Source: a virus
Virus record (IMG/VR): IMGVR_UViG_3300017987_000001
Location: 62,001-126,000 of that record
Length of the DNA stretch: 64,000 nucleotides
Strand: one strand, 5' to 3'
Shown one piece after another: positions 31,975-41,400 of this stretch (positions are counted from its first letter, which is position 1; every line of letters begins with the position of its first letter). Below the pieces are notes generated by a model that was not told the origin of the DNA, searched no databases, and saw nothing but the letters and a program-made list of their open reading frames with translations. The translations under genes were made by a program, and so were the position numbers.

Positions 31975-32429
31975 TTCTGCTCCGGCGCCGGGGGTGCGCT
32001 CTCGGGGTTGCGCTTCGAAATCCTCGGATCGTTGCGCAGATCAAGTTGGATGCCGTGTTCCTTTGCATGCAGTTCGAGCGCATCAACATCCATTCGGATC
32101 GGTGCGGTGTTGAAGAAGTTCCTCTTGGTCTTGTCGATGGTCCGGAAGTGCCACCAGCGCATCAGCAGATACGTGGTCAGCATACCAAGTCCGAAGATGA
32201 CGGTCTTGTACACGAGGATGTTCTCCCAGATCCACACACCCATGCGCGAGATGACCCCACTGCACTCTTGGTTGATCTCGACCAAAAGCACGCCGACGAG
32301 CGCCGCAATCAGCGCAATGCGAATTGACGCCTCACCTGCGGGCTGTACCGCCTTGTAGAGCTTGCTCGCACCTCGGTACATTTTTCGGGTCAAGGTTTCT
32401 CCAACTTGGCTCTGAATCTCTGTGCTCAC
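31971..32429 (-). CDS. Two-helix membrane protein (152 aa)
   Basis: I choose GTG at 32429 with GAGGAG seven bases upstream (152 residues); an upstream TTG at 32480 has no such site. Two hydrophobic helices are visible (about residues 35-52, IALIAALVGVLLVEI; and 72-92, YKTVIFGLGMLTTYLLM) separated by a loop with one Cys. The C-terminal 55 residues are polar and end in PPAPEQK. Two closely spaced helices and the coupled coiled-coil membrane gene make a lysis or membrane-association role possible. No homolog recognised. Confidence 0.5.
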   Translation of the reverse strand: MSTEIQSQVGETLTRKMYRGASKLYKAVQPAGEASIRIALIAALVGVLLVEINQECSGVISRMGVWIWENILVYKTVIFGLGMLTTYLLMRWWHFRTIDKTKRNFFNTAPIRMDVDALELHAKEHGIQLDLRNDPRISKRNPESAPPAPEQK

Positions 32430-32492
32430 GGGCCTTCTCCTCGATAATACCCTGCGCAGTCCAAATCCACCAGCCCGCAACCAATCTTCTCA

Positions 32493-32789
32493 TCACGGCA
32501 TCTGTGGTTTGCGCAGCTGCTCCTGCACGCGCTCCTGCATGTGCTTCAGCTCATCACGCTTGACCTTGAGGTCGGCAATCTGCCTGTCCAAGCTCGCCAC
32601 GAGCTTGTCACGCTGCTGCTCCAGCGCAGTAATCTGCTGGTCAATCATCTTCGCCGGGGTGGATAGGTCAACTTGTGGCATCTGGAAGTTGCCAGCCATC
32701 AACCCGCCCGCCGCCAGCCCCGCAACGCCGGGCATGGACGCAGCACGTGCTTCTGCCCGCGACTTCTCCCTACCGGTTCTCCTCGACAT
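32493..32789 (-). CDS. Coiled-coil protein (98 aa)
   Basis: The ATG at 32789 lies just behind GGAGG, giving 98 residues; an ATG four codons upstream is part of that binding site. The N-terminal third is basic then Gly/Ala-rich (AASMPGVAGLAAGGLMAG), the rest one strong coiled coil (about residues 50-92, MIDQQITALEQQRDKLVASL). It may trimerise or assemble with neighbouring fibre proteins. No family recognised. Confidence 0.5.
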   Translation of the reverse strand: MSRRTGREKSRAEARAASMPGVAGLAAGGLMAGNFQMPQVDLSTPAKMIDQQITALEQQRDKLVASLDRQIADLKVKRDELKHMQERVQEQLRKPQMP

Positions 32790-32803
32790 GTGCTCCTCCA
32801 TTA

Positions 32804-33016
32804 CTACTTCACATCCCGCCAGCGGACGCGCACCTCGACGCGGACCTCCGCGACCTTCCCGGCCGGAACAGCCTCCGGGAGCTGGAACGCGATCACCCGC
32901 TGCCCCTCGACCAGCTCGAAGCGCTCCTCCGACTGCGGCACTGCGAAGACCTTCCGATCTTCCAGATTGATCTTCTTGTCTGCACTGACGTCAATCTTCT
33001 GCGGTTCGAGCGCCAT
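32804..33016 (-). CDS. Small acidic protein (70 aa)
   Basis: A 70-residue protein beginning MALEPQKIDVSADKKINLED and ending VEVRVRWRDVK, rich in Val and Glu, probably a small beta protein. AAAGGA precedes the ATG at 33016. It separates the LamG-like genes from the membrane-protein cluster. The 70 bases upstream of it show no clear signal. Function unknown. Confidence 0.45.
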   Translation of the reverse strand: MALEPQKIDVSADKKINLEDRKVFAVPQSEERFELVEGQRVIAFQLPEAVPAGKVAEVRVEVRVRWRDVK

Positions 33017-33086
33017 GGTACTAATCCTTTCTCAGCAGCTATCTACTTATTGACCCCAAATCCTCAACGTACTTCGTGCCGCGCTC

Positions 33087-34718
33087 CTACGCAGACGGTG
33101 CGCCGTACCTGTACGGGTGCGTCGATGGAAGACTAGATTCAAGTCCCCACTTCCACGCAAGATATCCTTCAAGCAACTGTCGCGTTGCCGTCGTGACGGT
33201 CCCGTTGATGATTATGACTTCGCCCAAGTCGAACCCTTGGAAGTCGACCTCTCCTGTACCGATCAGTATGTTGGCAACCGGAGCAACTGAGTGTCCCGTC
33301 GCATCCCCTGCCAAAAGTGCTCCATCAATGTAGATCTGCTGCACGTCGTCTGTCGTGCTACAGTAGAATGACGCTATGTGGATCTCATTGTCCGACCATC
33401 CCGATGCCGCTTGGACACGATTATCTCCCCCATTTTCCGCAACGTCGAAATAGATTATTCCATCAGACCAAGGCAAGTGCGCCTGCCAGCGGCTCGTGTC
33501 GGTGTCTTCCTCGCCCGTCAGAGAGAACGCAGTGCCTTGAGTCGATACGTCCCTGCTCCGCTGCACCATGATCACGAATGCGTCAGTGATCGACGCACCG
33601 AACGGATTGCGTCCGGTCTGCATGAAATCGTTGGAACCGTCGAAATACAGAGCGTTGAGACCCCCGATGGTGACTGAACCAGTGACAGGCTGGTCTGCTG
33701 CTGTGGTCTGTTCAAGATTGAGCACATTGCCCGACTTGTCGTCCCACTGGCTGACCGATCCTGCCGCATCTGTGATCGTGTCTTCATCAGAGGCATCGCA
33801 CCACAACTGCGTCGTGATGTCTGCTGGACTCCAAAGCGTTGTGGTGGGTGCGCCCCACTTGTACGGATGGTCAGCCGGGAGGTTGTCCTCAAGTCCCCAC
33901 TTCCACGCGAGGTAGCCTTCGATCAGTTGTCGTGTTGCTGTGTCTATATCGTGGACGATAATCACCTCGCCGAGTATACCATCAAACGCTCGACTGCTAC
34001 CAGTATCCGCAACGCGCCCAATGATGAACGTATCACACGTTCTGTTGTCTGTGGTGACTACGAGGACGGCAGTGTCCTGCTGCGTGCCGTCTGCCCATAC
34101 CTCCACATATTCTTGTGCGTCACTGGTACGATCCAGAAGCCCCATCTGCACATATGGCGTACCCGTGGCTAATGTGCCACCCTCTGCTTTGACGGAAGCC
34201 GAACCGTCGTCTACCATTGCGAAGAATTGGCCCCCTTCAAACGTGGACCCGATGTGGCACTCCAAGACATTATCGCCACCATAGCCGTTGTATTGGGAGT
34301 TAGCTACTCGCCCACCGCTATCACTGAAGTACGTGACGATCTGCGAGACACTTGAATCGTACTCAGCCACCACGAATACAAACGTCTCTTGGTTGTCGGG
34401 CAGCAATACCGCACCGCCGCTCGTGTTTATCAAGTGGTCAGCACTGAAGTCCAATACATTTAACCCGCCAATCGTCCGTGAACCCGTTTCAGGTTGCTCG
34501 CTGCCGGTCCCTTGAGTCAAATGGTAGTCATTCCCTGACTTGTCGTCCCACTGACTGACTGCGCCACCAGACTCTGCGATCGTGTCCTCGTCGGCAGCAT
34601 CATACCACGCCTCCGTACTGATCTCTGCCGGTGTCCACAACTGCGCCTTCCTTATTGCGGACACGTTGGACATCCACGGCCAGTGATTCTTGAACCTGTG
34701 CGCGGCTGGAAGACTCAC
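33087..34718 (-). CDS. Protein with two LamG-like lectin domains
   Basis: About 543 residues from a GTG at 34718 that overlaps the previous stop (GTGA); the frame stays open 18 bases further. Two copies of a concanavalin/LamG-like domain are visible: the first begins EAWYDAADEDTIAESGGAVS, then QWDDKSGNDYHL, the second QLWCDASDEDTITDAAGSVS, then QWDDKSGNVLNL. Each ends EVIIVHDIDTATRQLIEGYL or a close variant, then AWKWGLE. Such domains bind carbohydrate or protein ligands in adhesins. The gene follows another with a single copy, so the three domains form a tandem series broken by a gene boundary. Confidence 0.65.
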   Translation of the reverse strand: MSLPAAHRFKNHWPWMSNVSAIRKAQLWTPAEISTEAWYDAADEDTIAESGGAVSQWDDKSGNDYHLTQGTGSEQPETGSRTIGGLNVLDFSADHLINTSGGAVLLPDNQETFVFVVAEYDSSVSQIVTYFSDSGGRVANSQYNGYGGDNVLECHIGSTFEGGQFFAMVDDGSASVKAEGGTLATGTPYVQMGLLDRTSDAQEYVEVWADGTQQDTAVLVVTTDNRTCDTFIIGRVADTGSSRAFDGILGEVIIVHDIDTATRQLIEGYLAWKWGLEDNLPADHPYKWGAPTTTLWSPADITTQLWCDASDEDTITDAAGSVSQWDDKSGNVLNLEQTTAADQPVTGSVTIGGLNALYFDGSNDFMQTGRNPFGASITDAFVIMVQRSRDVSTQGTAFSLTGEEDTDTSRWQAHLPWSDGIIYFDVAENGGDNRVQAASGWSDNEIHIASFYCSTTDDVQQIYIDGALLAGDATGHSVAPVANILIGTGEVDFQGFDLGEVIIINGTVTTATRQLLEGYLAWKWGLESSLPSTHPYRYGAPSA

Positions 34719-35518
34719 ACCAGACCCCACTTCCACGCAAGATATCCTTCGACCAGCAGACGCTGCTCAGTGGTGATGTCGTGAACGATTACGACCTCGC
34801 CGATCTTACCCTCCATCAGACGATCCAGTGCGCTGTCCGATGAGCCATGACCTCCGACGCAGAAGTATTTAGCGGCAGTGTTGAGCGCGTTGCCCGGTGC
34901 TGTTCTGAGCCACGGGTTGTACGCACCGTCCTTGCCAGCGTAGAGTTCAAGTTTCGTTGTCCGGTTGATTTCGCCACCGTACAGGAACGGCACACCGTTG
35001 GTCTGCGTTGCGGAATATGCATCCTGAAGACCTGTAGTCGTATAGGAACGGTCTTCCGCGATGGCGCGAGTTTGTGCAGCAGCAAAGTCATAATGGCATT
35101 CAAGGTTGTTGCCACCAGCACCGTTGTACGGTGTACCGGATACAAGCCCGCCCGATTGCTGGCTGAAATACGCGATGAAGTTCAGATTCGCAGCAACGTC
35201 AGGCTCCACAACGGCAATCACGAATGTTCTCGTTGCAGTCGGGAACAGGTTGGCAACGTCGGCGTTGTCTCGGAACAGCCTATCCCGATCGAACGTGATG
35301 ACGTTGTATCCGTTGATGGTGTCCGAACCCGTGACCGGCTGCTCAGACGCATCGCTGCGCGAAACGTCAAACCCGTTGCCAGACTTGTCGTCCCACTGAC
35401 TGACCGCGCCGCCCGATTCGGTGATCGTATCCTCGTCGGCAGCATCGAACCACGCCGCCAGAGAAGACCCTAGCTGCTCAGGAGTCCATCCATGCTGGAA
35501 GAGGCTGAGTAGACTCAC
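34715..35518 (-). CDS. Single LamG-like lectin domain protein
   Basis: A 267-residue protein from a GTG at 35518, essentially one LamG-like domain: LAAWFDAADEDTITESGGAV, QWDDKSGNGFDV, then NVITFDRDRLFRDN, and at the end EVVIVHDITTEQRLLVEGYL and AWKWGLV. It is clearly paralogous to both domains of the next gene. Stop and next GTG overlap, so both proteins are probably made together, perhaps as subunits of one fibre or decoration complex. Confidence 0.6.
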   Translation of the reverse strand: MSLLSLFQHGWTPEQLGSSLAAWFDAADEDTITESGGAVSQWDDKSGNGFDVSRSDASEQPVTGSDTINGYNVITFDRDRLFRDNADVANLFPTATRTFVIAVVEPDVAANLNFIAYFSQQSGGLVSGTPYNGAGGNNLECHYDFAAAQTRAIAEDRSYTTTGLQDAYSATQTNGVPFLYGGEINRTTKLELYAGKDGAYNPWLRTAPGNALNTAAKYFCVGGHGSSDSALDRLMEGKIGEVVIVHDITTEQRLLVEGYLAWKWGLV

Positions 35519-35527
35519 AGCGATTCC

Positions 35528-35770
35528 CTATGGTTCTACCTCGGCCTGAGCGTAGTTCGATGAGTCGTAGTCCTCTACGGTCATCCCAGTGTAATCCTGA
35601 TCTGGGCATACCGTGTACGCCCACTTCCCGTCGAGTCGTTGCCGTGGCGTTGCCCACCGCGTCGTCTGAGCCTGATACTCCGCGCCGGGATGCGTTGCGA
35701 AGTGCGCTTGCAGGTCGAGTGCCTGCTGTGCTTCGGCTTCGGCTTCGGTGTCAAAGACTACTTCCTGCAT
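35528..35770 (-). CDS. Small acidic protein (80 aa)
   Basis: An 80-residue acidic protein: MQEVVFDTEAEAEAQQALDL, a central TRWATPRQRLDGKWAYTV and an acidic, aromatic end (DYDSSNYAQAEVEP). ATG at 35770 follows a good AGGAG. It lies between the large fibre gene and the LamG-like gene; its size and location fit a fibre chaperone or connector, but no motif supports it. Confidence 0.5.
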   Translation of the reverse strand: MQEVVFDTEAEAEAQQALDLQAHFATHPGAEYQAQTTRWATPRQRLDGKWAYTVCPDQDYTGMTVEDYDSSNYAQAEVEP

Positions 35771-35778
35771 GATGTCTC

Positions 35779-38481
35779 CTACCCGTAGTTCTGCGTGAAG
35801 TTCGCGAGGTAGTTCGTGCCGTCGTAGTACAGCACCAGCATGTCAATCGCGTCATTCACCTCAGTGATGTTGAGCGTCGAAGGAGCAGACCCTCCCGGCA
35901 CGAGAACCGTAGAAGGCAACACCACGTCGCGGAACGTACCGCCCGAGTCCTGAATGAACTTGATCATGTACGTTTCGCCTGCAACAGGATTATTGAGCGT
36001 CAGGGTAACGTCACCCGTTGCGCTTTCAAGGTCTACTTCGACAGACAACCCGTCATCCCAGTCTATCGTCTGGGTCGTTCCGGTCGGCGTTAACGTCGAT
36101 TGCTTCAGGGCGCGCATCTGAAGAGCGCCACCGCCTGCGCCTGTGAGGACCGTCCCTTCAGCACCGTCGGTTGCCAGATCCTCGACGGTGATCTCGTCGC
36201 TGCCGCCGTCGCTGTGATCGGAAGCGTGCGCGAAATCACTGATCGTGCTCTTGGTCTGCGTTCCGGTGTGGTTCGCTCGCGCCCTGTCGGTCGCGTGGTA
36301 GTGGAGTGTCGAATCGCCACCGTCTGTTAGATCAGTGTGCCGTGCTGCAGTGAGATGGTAGTACTCATCTGTCGTGCCGCCCTGCAGGCCGCCCAGATCG
36401 TTGTGAACGGAGACAGGTGTGTACCCGACATCCGTGTCGTACAGGATATCGACGGCGACGAAGTTGGTCGTACCCTCCTGCACTATGATTCGCGCCGCTA
36501 GCACGCTCATGTAGCTGAACAGGTCGGGCAGGTCGGTCGGGAAAGTCTCAGAGCGAGCCTCAGCCTCAGAGTTGTATTCGTTGCGCCCATACACGACATG
36601 GAGTGTGTCGGCAGAATCCGGGGTGATGAACACCCAGCGGATCGCGAACTTGTTGTTGCCGAGAGACGCAGGCGTCCCGGAGCCGTCGTCGTAGAGCGTG
36701 TTGTCGACCTGACGAGGAGCCGCTGCTGTCGAGCGCGTGAAGCCTCCAACGCCGTCTCTGTACCACAGGTCGAATGTATCTCCGACGCTCGTGTCGAACG
36801 CAGAGGAGATCCACTGCTCCAGCGCGTTCCATCCGATGCCCGCAGTCACGTCGAGGTAGCGCGTACCGGTCTCGCTCACGATCGCGCCGGACGTGCGTAC
36901 AACGCCGTCAACGGACCCGAGCCGCTGGATCAGCGTGGCGACCATGTTGGCGATATCCTGACCAACGTCGTTGACCCAGATCTTCGTGCCCTTGCGGTAG
37001 GCAGTCGTGAGGAGGATCTGCGTCGTGCCGTCGATAGGCGCAGGCGGGACCGACGAACCGATGATCGGAGTGCCACTGTTGTAGTCGACGTAGATGAAGT
37101 TGAGCGCGTTGTCGGAGAGCGGACCAACGCTCGCGTCAGCCGTCCAGTCGAAGAACAGGTTCTCGCCCGTGGGCGAGTTCGTTGACTTGACGATACCAGT
37201 TCCGGCTGTAACGGCCACCGTGCCGTCACCGTTATCGGTGACCGCGCCACCAGTGATGCGCCCTGCGGACTGTGTTATGTCGTACCAGTCCTTCAGGGTG
37301 TCGTAGGTCGGGGTGCCGAGGATCGCTGCTGTCACCGCGCCCATGGGCAGTGTGCCCGGCCCTGCAAAGCCCCCACGACCGATGAACTCACCGCGCAGGT
37401 CCACATAGTCGTCGCCGCTGTCAGTGCTCCTGATGCGACTCTTCACCGTGTTGCCGTAGCCGTTTGAGGTCTGGTAGATGATCGTCCCGACAAATCGCCA
37501 CTCGGGCGACGGCAGTCCGTTGGTGATCAGGCTGTTGATTTCGGTGACCGCACCGTCACGGGCGTTAATCAGAGTGCTATAGTCGCTCTGACCTTGGAAC
37601 ACAACGAACGGTCTGTCGGTATCGTTGGTGACGGCGACGTGCGCGAGAACGAATTGGTTATTGGTCACCTCTGTCTGCTGCCAGTTGCCACCGGTCAGTT
37701 CGTTCCATGCAGCGCGGCCTGTTCCCGTGGTCAGCACGCCGAAACTCGCAGTCTCGTCTACGCGCCAGATGTCGGATGCGTCCGCTCCCGAGCGATAGTA
37801 CACCGGAATGGTCGCCGTGCTGCCTCTCGCACTGTGTGAGAACTCAGCGTCCTCGTCATACGCTACCGTGGCGTCGTTTCCGAACTGCGCGTGCGCGTCG
37901 AGGTCGCCAGTATCGTCAACAACGATGCTCGACAAACCGCCACCGGACTCCAGTGCGAACCCGATGGTGTCATGCAGGTATCCATGCGTCCCACCTGACA
38001 TGAGCACCGAGTGGAAGTGCTCGCGGTTGAACATGATCTGCTTGGAGTTGGTGTTGTCCCAGTAGACTACCGCGAGAATGCAGTACTTGGTTATCAGGTC
38101 GGTAGTGAACGTGGTTGTCTCTTGGATCGTGCCGTTCTCATCGTAGTAGATGAAGTGGGTGCCTTCGGTGGCGGCAATCTGCTTGGTATCGCCCGTCGAG
38201 GTGTAGCGTTTCCCGTCCGAGTAGAACGTGAAGCTCGCGCCGGTCGGCTGTATCGAAAACGTCCGGTCAGGCGTCGAGTCGGTCCAGCTTGCCGTTGTAG
38301 CGGTCGAGGGATCAACGATACCGTTGAGTTGTGTGGCCGACGCGCCAGACGGCTGCATCACGAGGCCGTTCGCGCCGTCGCTGGTCGGCACCTCGCCAAT
38401 GGCACCGTCAGTGTCGAGGTCTTCTACGTAGAGACCCTCTTGTACCCAGCGACCGCCACCTTGGTCATCGAACTTCGGCAT
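35779..38481 (-). CDS. Large tail fibre protein (900 aa)
   Basis: A 900-residue beta-rich protein. The N-terminus (GGRWVQEGLYVEDLDTDGAI) resembles fibre attachment regions; the middle is a long series of domains rich in Thr, Asp, Gly, Tyr; near residue 720 there is VHNDLGGLQGGTTDEYYHLT, a segment common in phage tail fibres, followed by a repeat with HYHATDRARANHTGTQ. The C-terminal 130 residues (about 770-900) form a separate domain (SLEVEVDLESATGDVTL-like, ending NYLANFTQNYG). 'VEDLxTDGAxG' occurs both at residues 19-29 and about 784, so the two ends share a sequence. Receptor binding is the likely role. Confidence 0.65.
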   Translation of the reverse strand: MPKFDDQGGGRWVQEGLYVEDLDTDGAIGEVPTSDGANGLVMQPSGASATQLNGIVDPSTATTASWTDSTPDRTFSIQPTGASFTFYSDGKRYTSTGDTKQIAATEGTHFIYYDENGTIQETTTFTTDLITKYCILAVVYWDNTNSKQIMFNREHFHSVLMSGGTHGYLHDTIGFALESGGGLSSIVVDDTGDLDAHAQFGNDATVAYDEDAEFSHSARGSTATIPVYYRSGADASDIWRVDETASFGVLTTGTGRAAWNELTGGNWQQTEVTNNQFVLAHVAVTNDTDRPFVVFQGQSDYSTLINARDGAVTEINSLITNGLPSPEWRFVGTIIYQTSNGYGNTVKSRIRSTDSGDDYVDLRGEFIGRGGFAGPGTLPMGAVTAAILGTPTYDTLKDWYDITQSAGRITGGAVTDNGDGTVAVTAGTGIVKSTNSPTGENLFFDWTADASVGPLSDNALNFIYVDYNSGTPIIGSSVPPAPIDGTTQILLTTAYRKGTKIWVNDVGQDIANMVATLIQRLGSVDGVVRTSGAIVSETGTRYLDVTAGIGWNALEQWISSAFDTSVGDTFDLWYRDGVGGFTRSTAAAPRQVDNTLYDDGSGTPASLGNNKFAIRWVFITPDSADTLHVVYGRNEYNSEAEARSETFPTDLPDLFSYMSVLAARIIVQEGTTNFVAVDILYDTDVGYTPVSVHNDLGGLQGGTTDEYYHLTAARHTDLTDGGDSTLHYHATDRARANHTGTQTKSTISDFAHASDHSDGGSDEITVEDLATDGAEGTVLTGAGGGALQMRALKQSTLTPTGTTQTIDWDDGLSVEVDLESATGDVTLTLNNPVAGETYMIKFIQDSGGTFRDVVLPSTVLVPGGSAPSTLNITEVNDAIDMLVLYYDGTNYLANFTQNYG

Positions 38482-38489
38482 CTCTACCC

Positions 38490-41400
38490 CTAAACCTTGT
38501 TCCCGCTCGTCGTAACGTTGGTGCCGTTCTGGTTGAAGTTCGCCGCCGTGTTGCCCCTGAGATGGTTCACGCCAAACAGGTTGTTGTCACAGTCGGCGTC
38601 TTCCTGAATGCCGTTGCCCGTGTTGCCGTAGCACCGGTTTCCACAGACCATTGTTTCATCAGTCTCGTCCAAGTGGATGCCGTCATCCGAGCAATCGCGA
38701 ACGTGGTTGTTATTGCACTGCGAGTAGTCAACACCATTAAGGAATATACCGTCCCCGTTCACGGTGACGATCTTGTTGTCGTTGATCGTCATGTACGAAC
38801 CCGTGCTCACGCTGATGCCGTAGTTGCCGCTCGTACCGATGCTATAAAGGAAGTTGCCATTGACGACCGTATCGGTTCCGGCCACCACAATGCCGTTCAA
38901 ACTTGTCGTATCAATGTGATTGTTCACGATCTGGCAACGAGCACCGGCAGACGCGAAGTCGATGCCAATACCGGCATCGTTGATCTGGTTCAATGCCACG
39001 AGCAGATCCGTAGCCGCAGCCGTGCACTTGATCCCGTCGTTGCCGGGATCATTGACTATGTTACCCACGATGACCGACCCAGAGCATGCCACGTTGGTCA
39101 GATCAATGCCATGCGTCGCCGGGGCATCCACGACGTTGCCGATGATCATGCACCGAACCTGCGACCTGATTGCCGGTTCAGCGTTCACACTCGTCACGTA
39201 GTTGCACGCGACCAGACCGGTTGCGCTGCGAATCTCGATGCCGAGACCGGACGAGTTGACGCTGTTGCCGACAACAACCCAGTTGCTCCCGCCGTCGCGG
39301 TCGATGATGCCGCGATTAGGAACGCTGCCCGACTGCGTTATAACGTTCCCAATGACGGTCACGTCGTTCCCGTTGTCGATGTCGATCACCTGATCACTCA
39401 CCTCGTAGAACAGATTCCCTACGATTGCGAGTCCCGTGACACCGGTGAAGTCCGAATACACGCCGTCGGCCTGACCCTGATAGCATACGTTCCCGGCAAC
39501 CACAGACCGGGACGCACCACTCAAGTCAAAGTGAGGACCAACGGGACTGATCGACATGTTGCCGACAATGACAACACCGTCGCCCTTGGCATCGATGCTG
39601 AAGCCACCGACCAAGTAGATGTAGTTCCCCACAAGCAGGATGTCGGTATCGGTGGAGTCACAATCGAATCCCGAGTTCACCACGTCATCGATGAAGTTGC
39701 CGATGGCTGCTGATTTTGGGCCATGAATCTCAAATGCGACTTGAGAATTGGTCACGTAGTTGCCGATGAAGACCGTGAAGTCACCATCGCTCGTCCAGCC
39801 ATTCGATGCCGACGTATTGCACATGTTGCCGATGACCAGAGTATGTTCCGCAGCCGAGCTGATGTACCCGAACCTCGTCCCCGAGTTGAGGAGGATGTTT
39901 CCGAGAACGAGCACATTGTCGGCGGTCACCTCGACACAGTTCGACCCCGGAGCGACAGCCGTGGTGTTCCGAACATGGTTGCCGATGATCGTCGTGTTGT
40001 TCGATGCGGTACGAATACCATGACCATCGATTGTGTTCAGGTAGTTCCCGAGGACCGCACAGTCTGTGGCCGCCGCTATATCGATGCCGTTGGCACCACC
40101 GTTGTTGATGTAGTTCCCGATGATGAGACACGCGGCTGCATTGATATCGATTGAGATACCGGTCGCCCCGGTGATCGTGTTGCCAAGGATGGTATGCTCA
40201 CCCGAGCCGCTGACCAAAACACCCACGTCAGGGTTCTGGATGCTGTTGCCCACAACGACGCAGTACTGCGAATCCACGATCTCAATTCCATCGCCGGTCG
40301 GATTCATGATCGTGTTGCAGGAGATAACGGTGCGGTCGCCGTTGTTCTGGTAGATGCCGTCGCCGTTGTTTGAGTAGATGAGGTTGCCGACGATGACGCC
40401 GTTGTCCACCGCAGAGTCGATGCCGATGCCGCCGTCATCGTTCGACATGTTCCCGATGGCGATACTGCGGTCGCCGTTGATGTCGTACCCGTATCCAGAA
40501 CCCCTGACCGAGTAGTTGCCGATCAGGGAAGACTCCGAACCATCGACCTTGAAGCCTCCGGTATCGCAAGAGAATGCGAAGTTGCCGACCAAGAGATGCT
40601 CGACGCCCCTGTCGAGGTTGATACCAATGTCGGCATCGTACACGTTATTGCCGATGTAGACGTGACGGTCTGCGGCGTTCGCGTTCTTGATGCCGTCGAA
40701 ACCCGCTGCCGGATCATACACGTAGTTGCCGATGAGCATGATCTCGCGAGAGATGCTGATCAACAGGCCGATGTCGGCGGGAGTATTGATGTAGTTGCCG
40801 ACGACCAGTGACTCCTGTACGTCGAGCAGATGCATCCCGTAGCTACCGGGATTATCAACGACGTTCATGCCGATGATACAACCGTGGTTGTCGGTGGTGC
40901 CGTCGTCGCCGCCTTCGATGCCGATGCCAGTAATACCGCTGATACGGTTACAGAGGAACATGTTCTGCGGACCGTTGAAGTCAATACCTTTGGCGGTTGC
41001 ACTGTTGCCATTGATCACGTTCGCAACGACCAGACAGTCCTGCGCGCCCGTCGCCATCTCAATGCCGTCGCCGGTGGTCGTTCCGACGTTATAGATAAAG
41101 TTTGCAACAACTATGTTCTCGTCGGCGTTTGCGCTAAGGTCGATACCGTTGCCCGTCGTGTCGCGCACATAGTTTCCAACGAACACGTTCCTGACGTTGT
41201 TGCTATCGAGGCCCGTCGAGCCGCCCTCGACCCAGTTGCCGACGACGAGGTTGTCATCATTGATGCACTGAATCGCCGCGCTCGTTGAATCGATCAAGAC
41301 GTTGCCGACCGCTATAGCGTCGGTCTGAAGGTAGATGCCGTTGCCGCCAGCAGAGTACACGAGGTTTCCGACCGCCGTGCACCGAAGATTCTGAAGGATG

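Noticed and set aside
38331-39713. A 460-codon plus-strand frame over the beta-helix gene
   Set aside because: Antisense shadow caused by GC-rich codon bias; its composition is rich in Arg, Asp and Val without domain character, while the minus strand holds a convincing beta-helix.
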